A stretch of 64,000 nucleotides of DNA from Gallionellaceae bacterium (GTDB lineage Bacteria; Pseudomonadota; Gammaproteobacteria; Burkholderiales; Gallionellaceae): contig JAIELH010000001.1 of NCBI GenBank assembly GCA_019753125.1, positions 1 through 64,000 on the forward strand, written 5' to 3'. Within the stretch, counting starts at the first letter, position 1, and each line of letters begins with the position of its first letter. The notes below the pieces were generated by a model. That model was not told where the DNA came from, did not search any database, and worked only from the letters and a program-made list of their open reading frames with translations. Both the position numbers and the translations under genes were made by a program. Positions 30,083 to 38,740 of the stretch are shown piece after piece.

Positions 30083-31436
30083 GGTGCGCTCCTTCTGTTT
30101 TTTGCCTGGGTTTTCCCGAGAGAGGCTGCGGGTCGAGCACCGCAACCGTCAGATTGTCGTCCTGCAGAAATTCCCTGGCGACTTGCTGCACCTGTTCCGC
30201 AGTCACGGCCTGAAGTTTTTCCAGCATCACCGGAATCGCGCGATGCGCCAACCCGATGCTCTCCATCTGCCCGATCTGCATCGCCTGATAGAACAACGAA
30301 TCGCGTTTATATACCTCGCCAGCCATCACCTGCGTCTTGACGCGCTTCAACTCTTCGTCGCTTATGCCATCCTTCACCAGCAGAGCGATCTCCTCGCGCA
30401 ACGCGGCTTCGACATCGGCCACCGATTTGCCTTCGCTGGGCGTCGCCTCGAGAGTGAACAAGCCCGGGCCGCGCGAGGTCGGCTCATAACCGGCGCCTGC
30501 TCCACTGGCGATCTGTTGCTCGCGCACCAGATGCTTGTTGAGGCGCGCCGACTCATTGCCATCCAGCACCCCGGCCAGAATCTCCAGCGCGTAGGGCTTC
30601 CAGTCCTGTTCCGGATTGCGCAGCGTGGGCGCGTGATAGCTCATCACCAGATGCGGCAATTCGGCGGGCGCCTTCACCACCATGCGCTTGATGCCTGTCT
30701 GCCCGGGTTCGGTGAAATTGCGCCGTGCCGGGAATACGCGCTTCGGAATGGCGCCGTAATAGCGTTGCGCGAGTGCGAACACCTCATCCGCTTTCACGTC
30801 GCCGCCGATGACCAGTGTGGCATTGTTGGGCGCATACCAGCGGTCATACCACGCTTTCGCGTCGCCGACCGTGAGCGCTTCCAGATCGCTCATCCAGCCG
30901 ATCACCGGATGCTGGTAAGGATGCTGCTGATAGATCGTCGCCATCATTTTTTCCTGCACCAGCGCGTGCGCCGAGTCCTCGGTGCGCAAACGGCGCTCCT
31001 CCATGACCACCTTGATTTCCTTGGCAAAATCGGCGGCGGTCAGATTCAAGTTGCGCATCCGGTCCGATTCCAGCTCCATCGCCAGCGGCAATTTGGATTT
31101 GTGCAGTTGCTGGAAATAAGCGGTGTAGTCGTAGCTGGTAAACGCGTTCTCGCGCCCGCCTGCCGCCGCGATGCGCTTGGAGAACTCACCCGCCGGCACG
31201 GTTTTTGTGCCTTTGAACATCAAGTGTTCCAGCACATGCGCGATGCCGGTCACGCCGGTGCGTTCGTCCATGCTGCCGGTCTTGTACCAGATTTGCTGCA
31301 CTACCACCGGCGCGCGGTGGTCTTCCTTGACAATGACCTTCAGGCCATTACCCAGCGTCTTCTCGAACACCTCCGCTTGTGCGGCAGCCTGCGCGCCTCC
31401 CAGCAGCAACGCGATGCAAAACAAATAACTTCTCAT
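30072..31436 (-). CDS. M16 family zinc peptidase
   Basis: HVLEHLMFKGTKTVPAGEFSKRIAAAGG (HXXEH). Confidence 0.95.
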   Translation of the reverse strand: MRSYLFCIALLLGGAQAAAQAEVFEKTLGNGLKVIVKEDHRAPVVVQQIWYKTGSMDERTGVTGIAHVLEHLMFKGTKTVPAGEFSKRIAAAGGRENAFTSYDYTAYFQQLHKSKLPLAMELESDRMRNLNLTAADFAKEIKVVMEERRLRTEDSAHALVQEKMMATIYQQHPYQHPVIGWMSDLEALTVGDAKAWYDRWYAPNNATLVIGGDVKADEVFALAQRYYGAIPKRVFPARRNFTEPGQTGIKRMVVKAPAELPHLVMSYHAPTLRNPEQDWKPYALEILAGVLDGNESARLNKHLVREQQIASGAGAGYEPTSRGPGLFTLEATPSEGKSVADVEAALREEIALLVKDGISDEELKRVKTQVMAGEVYKRDSLFYQAMQIGQMESIGLAHRAIPVMLEKLQAVTAEQVQQVAREFLQDDNLTVAVLDPQPLSGKPRQKTEGAHHAH

Positions 31437-31517
31437 GTTCCTAGCCCTTGAGGATGTAAACAGCATAAAATGCGCGCGCATTATGCCCCATTTTCCCGTA
31501 TTTCGAATGCCCCCGGA

Positions 31518-32513
31518 ATGTTTAGCTTTCTGAAAAAAAATTCTCCCGAACCATCGGATGCCAAGCCCGGCAGCGGTTGGGTCGCGCGCCTCAAATCCAG
31601 CCTGACGCGCACCGGCAGCCAACTGACCGACCTGTTCACTCGCGGCGGAAAGATCGACGACGATCTTTATGAAGAACTGGAAACCATCCTGATCACCGCC
31701 GATGTCGGCATGGATGCAACCAGCGCGCTGCTCGCCGACCTGCGCCACCGCGTCAAGGAGCAACGTCTGACCGAAGCGGTGCAACTCAAGGAAGCGCTCG
31801 CGCAATGCCTGCTCAAACTGCTCAAGCCGCTGGCACAACCGCTGCAAGCCGACGCACATAAACCGTTCGTTATCATGTTGTGCGGCGTGAACGGCGCCGG
31901 CAAGACCACGTCGATCGGCAAGCTGGCAAAGCACCTGCAATCCCAAGGCTTATCGGTGCTGCTTGCGGCTGGCGACACGTTCCGCGCCGCCGCGCGCGAA
32001 CAACTGATGACTTGGGGGGAGCGCAACAACGTGACGGTGATCGCGCAGCAGAGCGGCGATGCCGCCGCAGTGATCTACGATGCGGTGCAGGCCGCACAGG
32101 CGCGCAACATCGATGTCGTGCTGGCCGACACCGCCGGGCGGCTGACCACTCAGGCGCATCTGATGGAAGAAATCAAGAAGGTCAAGCGCGTCATCGCCAA
32201 GGCGATGCCCCCAACTTCTACATCTCCAGGAGCTCCGCACGAAGTGCTGCTGGTGCTGGACGCCAACACCGGGCAGAACGCGCTCTCGCAGGTCAAGGCA
32301 TTCGACGAGGCTCTCGGCGTCACCGGCCTGATTCTGACCAAACTGGACGGCACGGCAAAAGGCGGCGTCATCGCTGCGATCGCCCATTCCCACCATCACC
32401 GGGCGCACCCGATCCCGGTGCGCTTTATCGGCGTGGGTGAAGGGCTGGATGATCTGCGCCCGTTTGTTGCAGAGGATTTTGTCGCAGCGCTGCTGGGGTT
32501 GGACGAGCAGTAG
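31518..32513 (+). CDS. ftsY: SRP receptor FtsY
   Basis: [49 protein letters not shown]. Confidence 0.98.
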   Translation: MFSFLKKNSPEPSDAKPGSGWVARLKSSLTRTGSQLTDLFTRGGKIDDDLYEELETILITADVGMDATSALLADLRHRVKEQRLTEAVQLKEALAQCLLKLLKPLAQPLQADAHKPFVIMLCGVNGAGKTTSIGKLAKHLQSQGLSVLLAAGDTFRAAAREQLMTWGERNNVTVIAQQSGDAAAVIYDAVQAAQARNIDVVLADTAGRLTTQAHLMEEIKKVKRVIAKAMPPTSTSPGAPHEVLLVLDANTGQNALSQVKAFDEALGVTGLILTKLDGTAKGGVIAAIAHSHHHRAHPIPVRFIGVGEGLDDLRPFVAEDFVAALLGLDEQ

Positions 32514-32665
32514 TAAAGATTACTGCGACGCTGACCCCGTATCACTTCACGTATCACTCCATATCACCCTTGGGATTGTTGCGAGCAAAGTGAGCCATGT
32601 CACGTGTAAAAACTATTGTAATGCCGACCCTATATCACTTGTAAAGGCTATTGTGAGTCCCATTT
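32513..32665. repeat. Degenerate ~35-bp direct repeats (two full copies, one partial)
   Basis: GTAAAGATTACTGCGACGCTGACCCCGTATCACTT (32513-32547); GTAAAAACTATTGTAATGCCGACCCTATATCACTT (32606-32640); GTAAAGGCTATTGTGAGTCCC (32641 on). Confidence 0.7.
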
Positions 32666-32672
32666 AGATTCC

Positions 32673-34043
32673 CTAGAACAAGCTACCAGCTTCTTTGGAA
32701 ATTTTAGCTTTGCCTTTTGTAGATTTCGAAGTGCGGCTCTTTGATTTAGGTCCAGAGTCGCGGCTTTCCAAATAGCCCAGTTGAGCGCCAAGCTTCAGTA
32801 TCTTTTCAGCCTCTCCTAGCAACTTTTCCACATGACTACGTGGCACCAAATCAACAGAATCAAGTCCGCCTTTTCCTTCCATTCGTGCAGCAAAAGGTAC
32901 TTGCGCCAACACACCATTACCAAGATCAATTACTACAAAGCTCCCATCGGCAACGCGGCGTAGCGCTGCTACTTCGCGCGCCCTATGCATTACATGAAGC
33001 TCACAATAATCAACATTTACCTTGAGAATGGCATCAGAAATGGAAGTCTCGACAGCATCAATAAACTTCCGAAAAACAGGGGCGAAATTTTTCGCAAAAT
33101 CCCCACCTCCTTCATGCGCTGACAAATACCCGTACCATACAAATACTCCTGGGAAGTTCTGAGCCAATGGGCTCAATACATGAAAATACGCCCCACTTCC
33201 AGGCAATATTCGATTAGCCAGCGCCGCCACAAAAATTGACTTTTCAATTACAGGGGCATCCAACTTTTGTATTATTTGGACACACTTATCGAATCCCCTC
33301 AATCTATTCTCAAGCGCCCCATCGAACTCTATGAGATAGGGCTGAATATTGGGTAAACGTTGTTTTACTTGTTGGATAATTCCATCCGTTGGATTGTCCG
33401 CCCCCAACACATCAATCAACCGGCTCTCTGATTGGGAGCTCACCAATCTTGTTGCATGATCAATCAAACCGATACAACCAAAAATCTCGCTTTCTAACTC
33501 AACGGAATCCTCATTTCCCAATATCCTTCGCGCATCACGCCACCGCCTCCACACATCTTCCAAGAGAAGGCCATCTGACCTAAAGTTTAATTGCGCGTAG
33601 CAATATGCAAATGTTCTTGACAGCCGACCATAAGAAATCCACTCACTAGAAAGGCTTCCATTAAGGCGAGTAATGAGCTCTCCAACGGCGATCCCGAACA
33701 AAGCCCCAACACTCACAGAGGAAGTCTTTTCTTTATTCACCTGATTACCACTGAGTAATTCTGATTTAATCTTCAGTTGCACAAAAGAACTGACAGGCAA
33801 AGCCCATGGGCGCAACGTACATATGAGAGCGCAAAGATCCTCCATATCCGCATCGCTACCCGATATAACTAGTCGCGCCCGCCCCTGCGCAGAGGGATTC
33901 CATTCGACATCCAGTTCGCCATCTTGGCCAAGCATTTCAACAAGCCCGCAAATATCAGCCTCATCCCCCTTCATTAGCAATGTAACGGCCAGTTGCAGCG
34001 CCTGCTCAACATTCAGCTTATATTTATACATATTCATCACCAA
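32673..34043 (-). CDS. Uncharacterised protein, third gene of the kinase-helicase operon
   Basis: 456-aa ORF abutting the helicase stop; no recognised domain; Lys/Ser-rich C-terminal tail ending ...EAGSLF. Confidence 0.85.
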   Translation of the reverse strand: MVMNMYKYKLNVEQALQLAVTLLMKGDEADICGLVEMLGQDGELDVEWNPSAQGRARLVISGSDADMEDLCALICTLRPWALPVSSFVQLKIKSELLSGNQVNKEKTSSVSVGALFGIAVGELITRLNGSLSSEWISYGRLSRTFAYCYAQLNFRSDGLLLEDVWRRWRDARRILGNEDSVELESEIFGCIGLIDHATRLVSSQSESRLIDVLGADNPTDGIIQQVKQRLPNIQPYLIEFDGALENRLRGFDKCVQIIQKLDAPVIEKSIFVAALANRILPGSGAYFHVLSPLAQNFPGVFVWYGYLSAHEGGGDFAKNFAPVFRKFIDAVETSISDAILKVNVDYCELHVMHRAREVAALRRVADGSFVVIDLGNGVLAQVPFAARMEGKGGLDSVDLVPRSHVEKLLGEAEKILKLGAQLGYLESRDSGPKSKSRTSKSTKGKAKISKEAGSLF

Positions 34044-35210
34044 TCAATTGAAAAGGCTACCTAATGTAACCTCTTTGACTTCGTCATCAGCCTTCTGTAT
34101 TGCATCTGACAGATAAGCAGGAACTCGCCCCACCCAATATAACCGCAGAGAAGTTTTCGCCCTGGTTACTGCCGTAAACGCCAATCGTTTTTGGTTCTTC
34201 CGGCCAACAGGCCCGACACTTTCACAGGCTCCCATGTGAACCGCTCTAAACTCCAAACCTTTTGCAGAATGAATAGTTGAAGCGATAACTCTTGTTCCAT
34301 CACTCCAAACGTCATCATCATCCTTTACTCGATACAAAGTCCTGGAAATATCCCCCTGCGACCTCGCCTGACGGCAAAACTCATCAACTTCGTCATTCTT
34401 GGGGAATAAGACCCCAATCAGTTCATCTGGGTAAGCTCTAAGCTGAACTACAATCTCTTCAATAATTTTTTCTACCTGCTTAGAGAAATCCGCACAGACC
34501 TCTTTCTTTACCGACGATGGCATTCTGCTCTCATCGTAATTTGCCATTGCATATGTGTTAGGCATATCTGCTGTGTTAGCAAAAATCGCATCTGCAACCA
34601 AACAGATTTTTTTACCATTCCTAAAGTGTCTTGGCAGCGTCACCTTCTTAGCAACCAGCCCCTCAAATACCTGTATAGCCCCGCCCTCTTGATAAATGCG
34701 CTGATTCTCGTCTCCCGCACCAATAATCACGGCTGATAGCCGAAATAGAACTTTAATCTCTGCTGCCGTGTAATCTTGAATTTCGTCAATCAACAAAACA
34801 TCAAACCGCCCTTCTAGCCCTGGAGATTTATCCAATAAATTTCCAGCCGCGCTTGCCAATCGGTTCCTATACTGAATAAACTTTTCTCCTTCTATGTGAG
34901 GAAGCGATTCATCGTTATCCGCCAGCAACTCCCCAAAAAGATGAACTGCAGTTACTACCTCTTCCGGGTTGATTTTGTATTGAATACCACCGCGCTGGAC
35001 GAAATTTCTCAACGTGGCCGTAAAAGTAACAAAACGTATTCTGCTCTTCCCCTTAGCCCGGAGATATTTTGAGCGCAGTAATAGCACATTTGTTTTCCCG
35101 CTACCTGGCGAGCCTACTATTAGATATGACTCATCAATCGGGATGGCTGTAACAGCATCTTTTTGCTCGCCCTTTAGATCATCCTCGCCAACCCACCAGC
35201 TACCGTCCAT
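34044..35210 (-). CDS. Compact UvrD/Rep-like superfamily 1 helicase
   Basis: GSPGSGKT (I), LLIDEIQD (II), GAGDENQRIY (III), PRHFRNGKK (IV), STIHSAKGLEFRAV (V), AVTRAKTSLRLYWVG (VI). Confidence 0.92.
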   Translation of the reverse strand: MDGSWWVGEDDLKGEQKDAVTAIPIDESYLIVGSPGSGKTNVLLLRSKYLRAKGKSRIRFVTFTATLRNFVQRGGIQYKINPEEVVTAVHLFGELLADNDESLPHIEGEKFIQYRNRLASAAGNLLDKSPGLEGRFDVLLIDEIQDYTAAEIKVLFRLSAVIIGAGDENQRIYQEGGAIQVFEGLVAKKVTLPRHFRNGKKICLVADAIFANTADMPNTYAMANYDESRMPSSVKKEVCADFSKQVEKIIEEIVVQLRAYPDELIGVLFPKNDEVDEFCRQARSQGDISRTLYRVKDDDDVWSDGTRVIASTIHSAKGLEFRAVHMGACESVGPVGRKNQKRLAFTAVTRAKTSLRLYWVGRVPAYLSDAIQKADDEVKEVTLGSLFN

Positions 35211-35212
35211 AA

Positions 35213-36511
35213 TTACCCCGCTGAAGAAATCTCATGGGAATAAGATTCTATCCACCTATCCAGAATATCGCAGACCAGTTGCTCTGCTTTATTCATTAGC
35301 CAACGCTCACTTAACTGCCCCTGCTCTGTTTGAACAATATCTCCCAGTTCTATCCGCAAAGAGATTTCTGAGCTATCTATAAATTCACGCCGTATATTGA
35401 ACACCAACACCCCCATCGGGTTGACATCTTCAGCCTTCCGTTTCAACTCGCAGCGAATTGATACTTCAAAGGCAGAAATATCCTTATTCGGCGGAGGGAT
35501 TTGTGCATATGGAAATAATGATTCATCTCGCACAATTCTCGTAATTGCCTCGCAAACATGATCCGTCGCGTTGAAGAAATATTGAGCATCAATCTTCTTC
35601 TCCTGAATGTTACCGCCACTTTCACGCTTGGCTTGCTGCTCGGATACATACGCCAGCCTACGGCCAATCGCTTTAACCCTATCATCTACCACAACCTTAG
35701 CCTGTCCAAAAAAATCATTCCAAGACACATTCTTTACGCGATGACGTGGGTCTTTCGCCAAGCAGGAGTCAGCTAAAGCAGCCCAATAGTCCATTTGCTT
35801 GTCAACTACAATATCAGGAGTTACAAACTCTACTGCCTTATAAAGAGCCGCTTTGGGCTTACTGTGTTCTTCAAACAAGGGTTTTTTCATAAGCATATCG
35901 TGCAATACCCCGCCTATTTGATAAAACGTGATTGCACGATGACCATCCAAATCTCTTTTTTCTTTCCGAAGCAAAAATTCAGGCGGCGCATATCTTAGTG
36001 TTCCCACAAAGCGCCCCTCTGAAACATCTTGGCTTGGTTCTATTGGTTGCATTACACCGAGATCAAGTAGCTTTAGTAATTTGAAATCTTCTGAAACATG
36101 GATATTTGCAGGTTTGATGTCGCGATGGACAACGCCAAGCTCTTCCAAGTCTTTTGCTGCCTTTGCAAGCTGTCCAATAAGACTTGGAATTGCCTCATCA
36201 GGTAATTGACCTATCGATTTTTCCAGTGATGGCCAGGGCAAATACTCCATAACCAAAAAATATGTTTCTTCCTCATCATCATAGCCACCGTCAAAAATCT
36301 TTATTAAATTTTCAATCTTATGGTCACGCAGTTCGAGCTGCCTGCTAATCCGCGTTGTTTCTCCTCCGCCAAACTCTTCAAGCGCAGCTTTATCGAAAAT
36401 TTTAAGGGCAAATTTTCCGCCATCTCTCGTAGCTTCGTAGACAGTTGCAGACCCTCCCTTTCCAAGAGGGGTCTGTTCTGAATATTCATATTCTCTAAAC
36501 TTTCTTTTCAT
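35213..36511 (-). CDS. Eukaryotic-like Ser/Thr protein kinase with a C-terminal extension
   Basis: LGKGGSATVYEA, FALKIF, GVVHRDIKPANIHV, LLDLGV (DLG variant of DFG), GTLRYAPPEF. Confidence 0.93.
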   Translation of the reverse strand: MKRKFREYEYSEQTPLGKGGSATVYEATRDGGKFALKIFDKAALEEFGGGETTRISRQLELRDHKIENLIKIFDGGYDDEEETYFLVMEYLPWPSLEKSIGQLPDEAIPSLIGQLAKAAKDLEELGVVHRDIKPANIHVSEDFKLLKLLDLGVMQPIEPSQDVSEGRFVGTLRYAPPEFLLRKEKRDLDGHRAITFYQIGGVLHDMLMKKPLFEEHSKPKAALYKAVEFVTPDIVVDKQMDYWAALADSCLAKDPRHRVKNVSWNDFFGQAKVVVDDRVKAIGRRLAYVSEQQAKRESGGNIQEKKIDAQYFFNATDHVCEAITRIVRDESLFPYAQIPPPNKDISAFEVSIRCELKRKAEDVNPMGVLVFNIRREFIDSSEISLRIELGDIVQTEQGQLSERWLMNKAEQLVCDILDRWIESYSHEISSAG

Positions 36512-36625
36512 GCATCCTCCATCCTTGCGGACACCAGCAATGTAAAACGGAGTCAGGCCACGGTTTCTTGATTATTCCGCAGCGTGAACAATCAAGAGCG
36601 ATTGGTGTCAGCATCGCAATTGTCT

Positions 36626-36976
36626 TCATTCATGCACTACCAGCGCTTCGCGGGTGATCTCAACAAACGTGGCGGATGCGAAGGTTGCTTCGATCCCGTT
36701 CAAATTGGCGCGGAGAATTTTTTCCAGTTCCTTGTTGGAAATGTTGCCGGTTGAGATCAGCAACAGCGGCGGTTCGCCGGTGACCAGAAAGGACTGTACA
36801 AAATCTGCATCCTTGCTGATGACGATGCGCCCTTCCTGCATGGCGCGTGCGATGAGTTCGCTATCCTGGGTGTGGTTCTTTTTGGGAAGGTCGAGGGTGT
36901 GCAGCGCATCGTGCCCCGCCTCTTTCAGCCAACTGGCGAAGCGCCGGGGAAGTTGCGCATCGACCAGGAATTTCAT
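36626..36976 (-). CDS. DUF5615 PIN-like toxin
   Basis: MKFLVDAQLPRRFASWLKEAGHDALHTLDLPKKNHTQDSELIARAMQEGRIVISKDADF. Confidence 0.92.
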   Translation of the reverse strand: MKFLVDAQLPRRFASWLKEAGHDALHTLDLPKKNHTQDSELIARAMQEGRIVISKDADFVQSFLVTGEPPLLLISTGNISNKELEKILRANLNGIEATFASATFVEITREALVVHE

Positions 36977-37197
36977 GCGGCCAGACGTTCGAGCCGTTTT
37001 ACGTGCGTCATTCGCGCGGCATAGGAAAGCGCGGCCAATATGTCTTCACGCTCGAGGTCTTCGTAGTCTTGCAGAATTTCATCTGTGGTCATGCCGCTGG
37101 CCAGCCATTCCAGCACGTTCTCGACGGGATAACGCAGACCGCGTATGCAGGGCTTGCCGTGGCATACGGCGGGATCGATGGTGATGCGGTCGCTCAT
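36973..37197 (-). CDS. DUF433 antitoxin
   Basis: MSDRITIDPAVCHGKPCIRGLRYPVENVLEWLASGMTTDEILQDYEDLEREDILAAL. Confidence 0.93.
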   Translation of the reverse strand: MSDRITIDPAVCHGKPCIRGLRYPVENVLEWLASGMTTDEILQDYEDLEREDILAALSYAARMTHVKRLERLAA

Positions 37198-37421
37198 TTT
37201 TCCTCCTGCTCGAAAATTCATGGGGGAATCTTACACCAGCTTGCATTCATTGTGGCCGGACGCTCCCCTCCCCGTCAATAGACCAAAATGCATGGTTTCC
37301 CCAGCCCATGCATTTCAACATGGCGCGAACAATTGAATAACAATTGGGGACAGGCCACGGTTTCTTTGTAGTCATCATTTGATCCCACCCCCTAACCAAG
37401 CATCCGAAGTCAGCGGCTTCT

Positions 37422-37577
37422 TCAGCGTCGGCAGTGTCTCTTCCAGCCAAGCCAGCGCGAGCTTTTTTTCTTGCGCCACAGCGATTCGCCCAGCACCTTC
37501 TTCATCATCTGTATCGAGGCGCTGCTCCTGACAATGTTGTTCCAGAATTCGGGGAGGGTGGTGACGGGGAATTTCAT
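37422..37577 (-). CDS. Small ORF translationally coupled to fic (possible frameshift product)
   Basis: MKFPVTTLPEFWNNIVRSSASIQMMKKVLGESLWRKKK...; ATG overlaps the fic stop; A7 tract at 37463-37469. Confidence 0.4.
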   Translation of the reverse strand: MKFPVTTLPEFWNNIVRSSASIQMMKKVLGESLWRKKKSSRWLGWKRHCRR

Positions 37578-38215
37578 TTTGCGGGCTCCGCTTTTTGCAA
37601 ACCTCGCAGGACGATCTGTTGCAATTTGCTGCTGTCGGCACGTTGCACGCACTGGATGGAAGCCTCGATGTAGGCGTTCAGGCCGGAAGGGCCTTCGGCA
37701 AGCGCCGCGCTGTAATCGATGGGTTCGTAGCCGTTGTATACGGCGATGAGATCGAAGAACAGGCGGGTGATGCGCCCGTTGAGTTCGTAAAACGGATGCA
37801 GTGCGATCAGCTCGGACTGGTAATGGGAGAGACGTTCGGCAAATTTTTCCGTCGTCCAGCCTGCAGCCTGTTTCAGGTATTGTTCTTGTTCCAGTTCGCG
37901 GAAGATGCGGCGGGCTTCCTGTTCAAGGTGGGCAGCGCGGCAGAACAGGGAGCCGCCCTTGCTCATGTCCACGGTGCGGTACCGGCCTGCCCATTCGTAT
38001 ATGGTTTCATAGGTGTCGCGGTGCAACGCTTTGAAATAGTCCCCGTCGAAGCGGACGGAGGAGTCGAGTTCGGTGATGAAGCGGGTGTAGGCTTGTTGCA
38101 GCAGGGTTGCTTCTACTTCGTGCAACAGATCCGGCGATTCTATTCCCAGACGGTTTCTGGGAATGTCGGTGCCGGTGAGGTAAATCTCACTTTCGGTGAA
38201 CTGATACTTGGACAC
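37574..38215 (-). CDS. Fic-domain toxin (putative AMP transferase)
   Basis: HPFYELNGRITRLFFD Fic motif; ALHRDTYETIYEWAGRYRTVDMSKGG. Confidence 0.92.
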   Translation of the reverse strand: MSKYQFTESEIYLTGTDIPRNRLGIESPDLLHEVEATLLQQAYTRFITELDSSVRFDGDYFKALHRDTYETIYEWAGRYRTVDMSKGGSLFCRAAHLEQEARRIFRELEQEQYLKQAAGWTTEKFAERLSHYQSELIALHPFYELNGRITRLFFDLIAVYNGYEPIDYSAALAEGPSGLNAYIEASIQCVQRADSSKLQQIVLRGLQKAEPAK

Positions 38216-38345
38216 GGTGCTGTTCCATCAGGGCTTGAGCCTGCTTTTTGACTGCGGTGGATTGCACGGGTTTGCAACCCTCGATCCGCATCGAGGTCTG
38301 AACAGCTTGGGCGATTTTCCGGTTCAGGCTGGTGCTGACTTGCAT
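38187..38345 (-). CDS. VbhA-like antitoxin of Fic
   Basis: QTSMRIEGCKP contains the [S/T]xxxE[G/N] inhibitory motif; overlaps the fic start. Confidence 0.75.
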   Translation of the reverse strand: MQVSTSLNRKIAQAVQTSMRIEGCKPVQSTAVKKQAQALMEQHRVQVSVHRK

Positions 38346-38740
38346 CGTTTTTCTCCCAAAATAACCCGCCATTCCGGCGAGTTTTGTTGCCGCAGATTAT
38401 ATCAAATTATGCCGTGTTACGGCCTGTTCCGTCACTTCACCCCCGCCACCTAGCCAACGCGAAACGTGGGGCAGCATCACAATATCTCCCGCGTTTTATG
38501 CCATCTGCCAATACGCAATGTTCCAATTGCAGGCATATCCGTCAATAGACCGAAATATATAGATATTCCGGCCTATGCATTCTCTAATGCCCGGAACAAC
38601 CAACTCCGCCTCCAGATACGAAGACGGGCACAATAAATTGCTTTCTCTGCAGCGAGCCGCTAGCATCCGCAGAAGCAACGATCATGAAAAATCACCTCCA
38701 CATTGATGAAGCACAGCATGGTTATGGTGTTACCCGCAAA

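Noticed and set aside
28733-31436. The two adjacent M16 peptidases as a novel pair
   Set aside because: A paired active/inactive M16 arrangement next to rsmD and ftsY is common; not unusual.
38496-38678. 60-aa ORF before ftsE
   Set aside because: Spans the degenerate repeat copy; no coding signal recognised.
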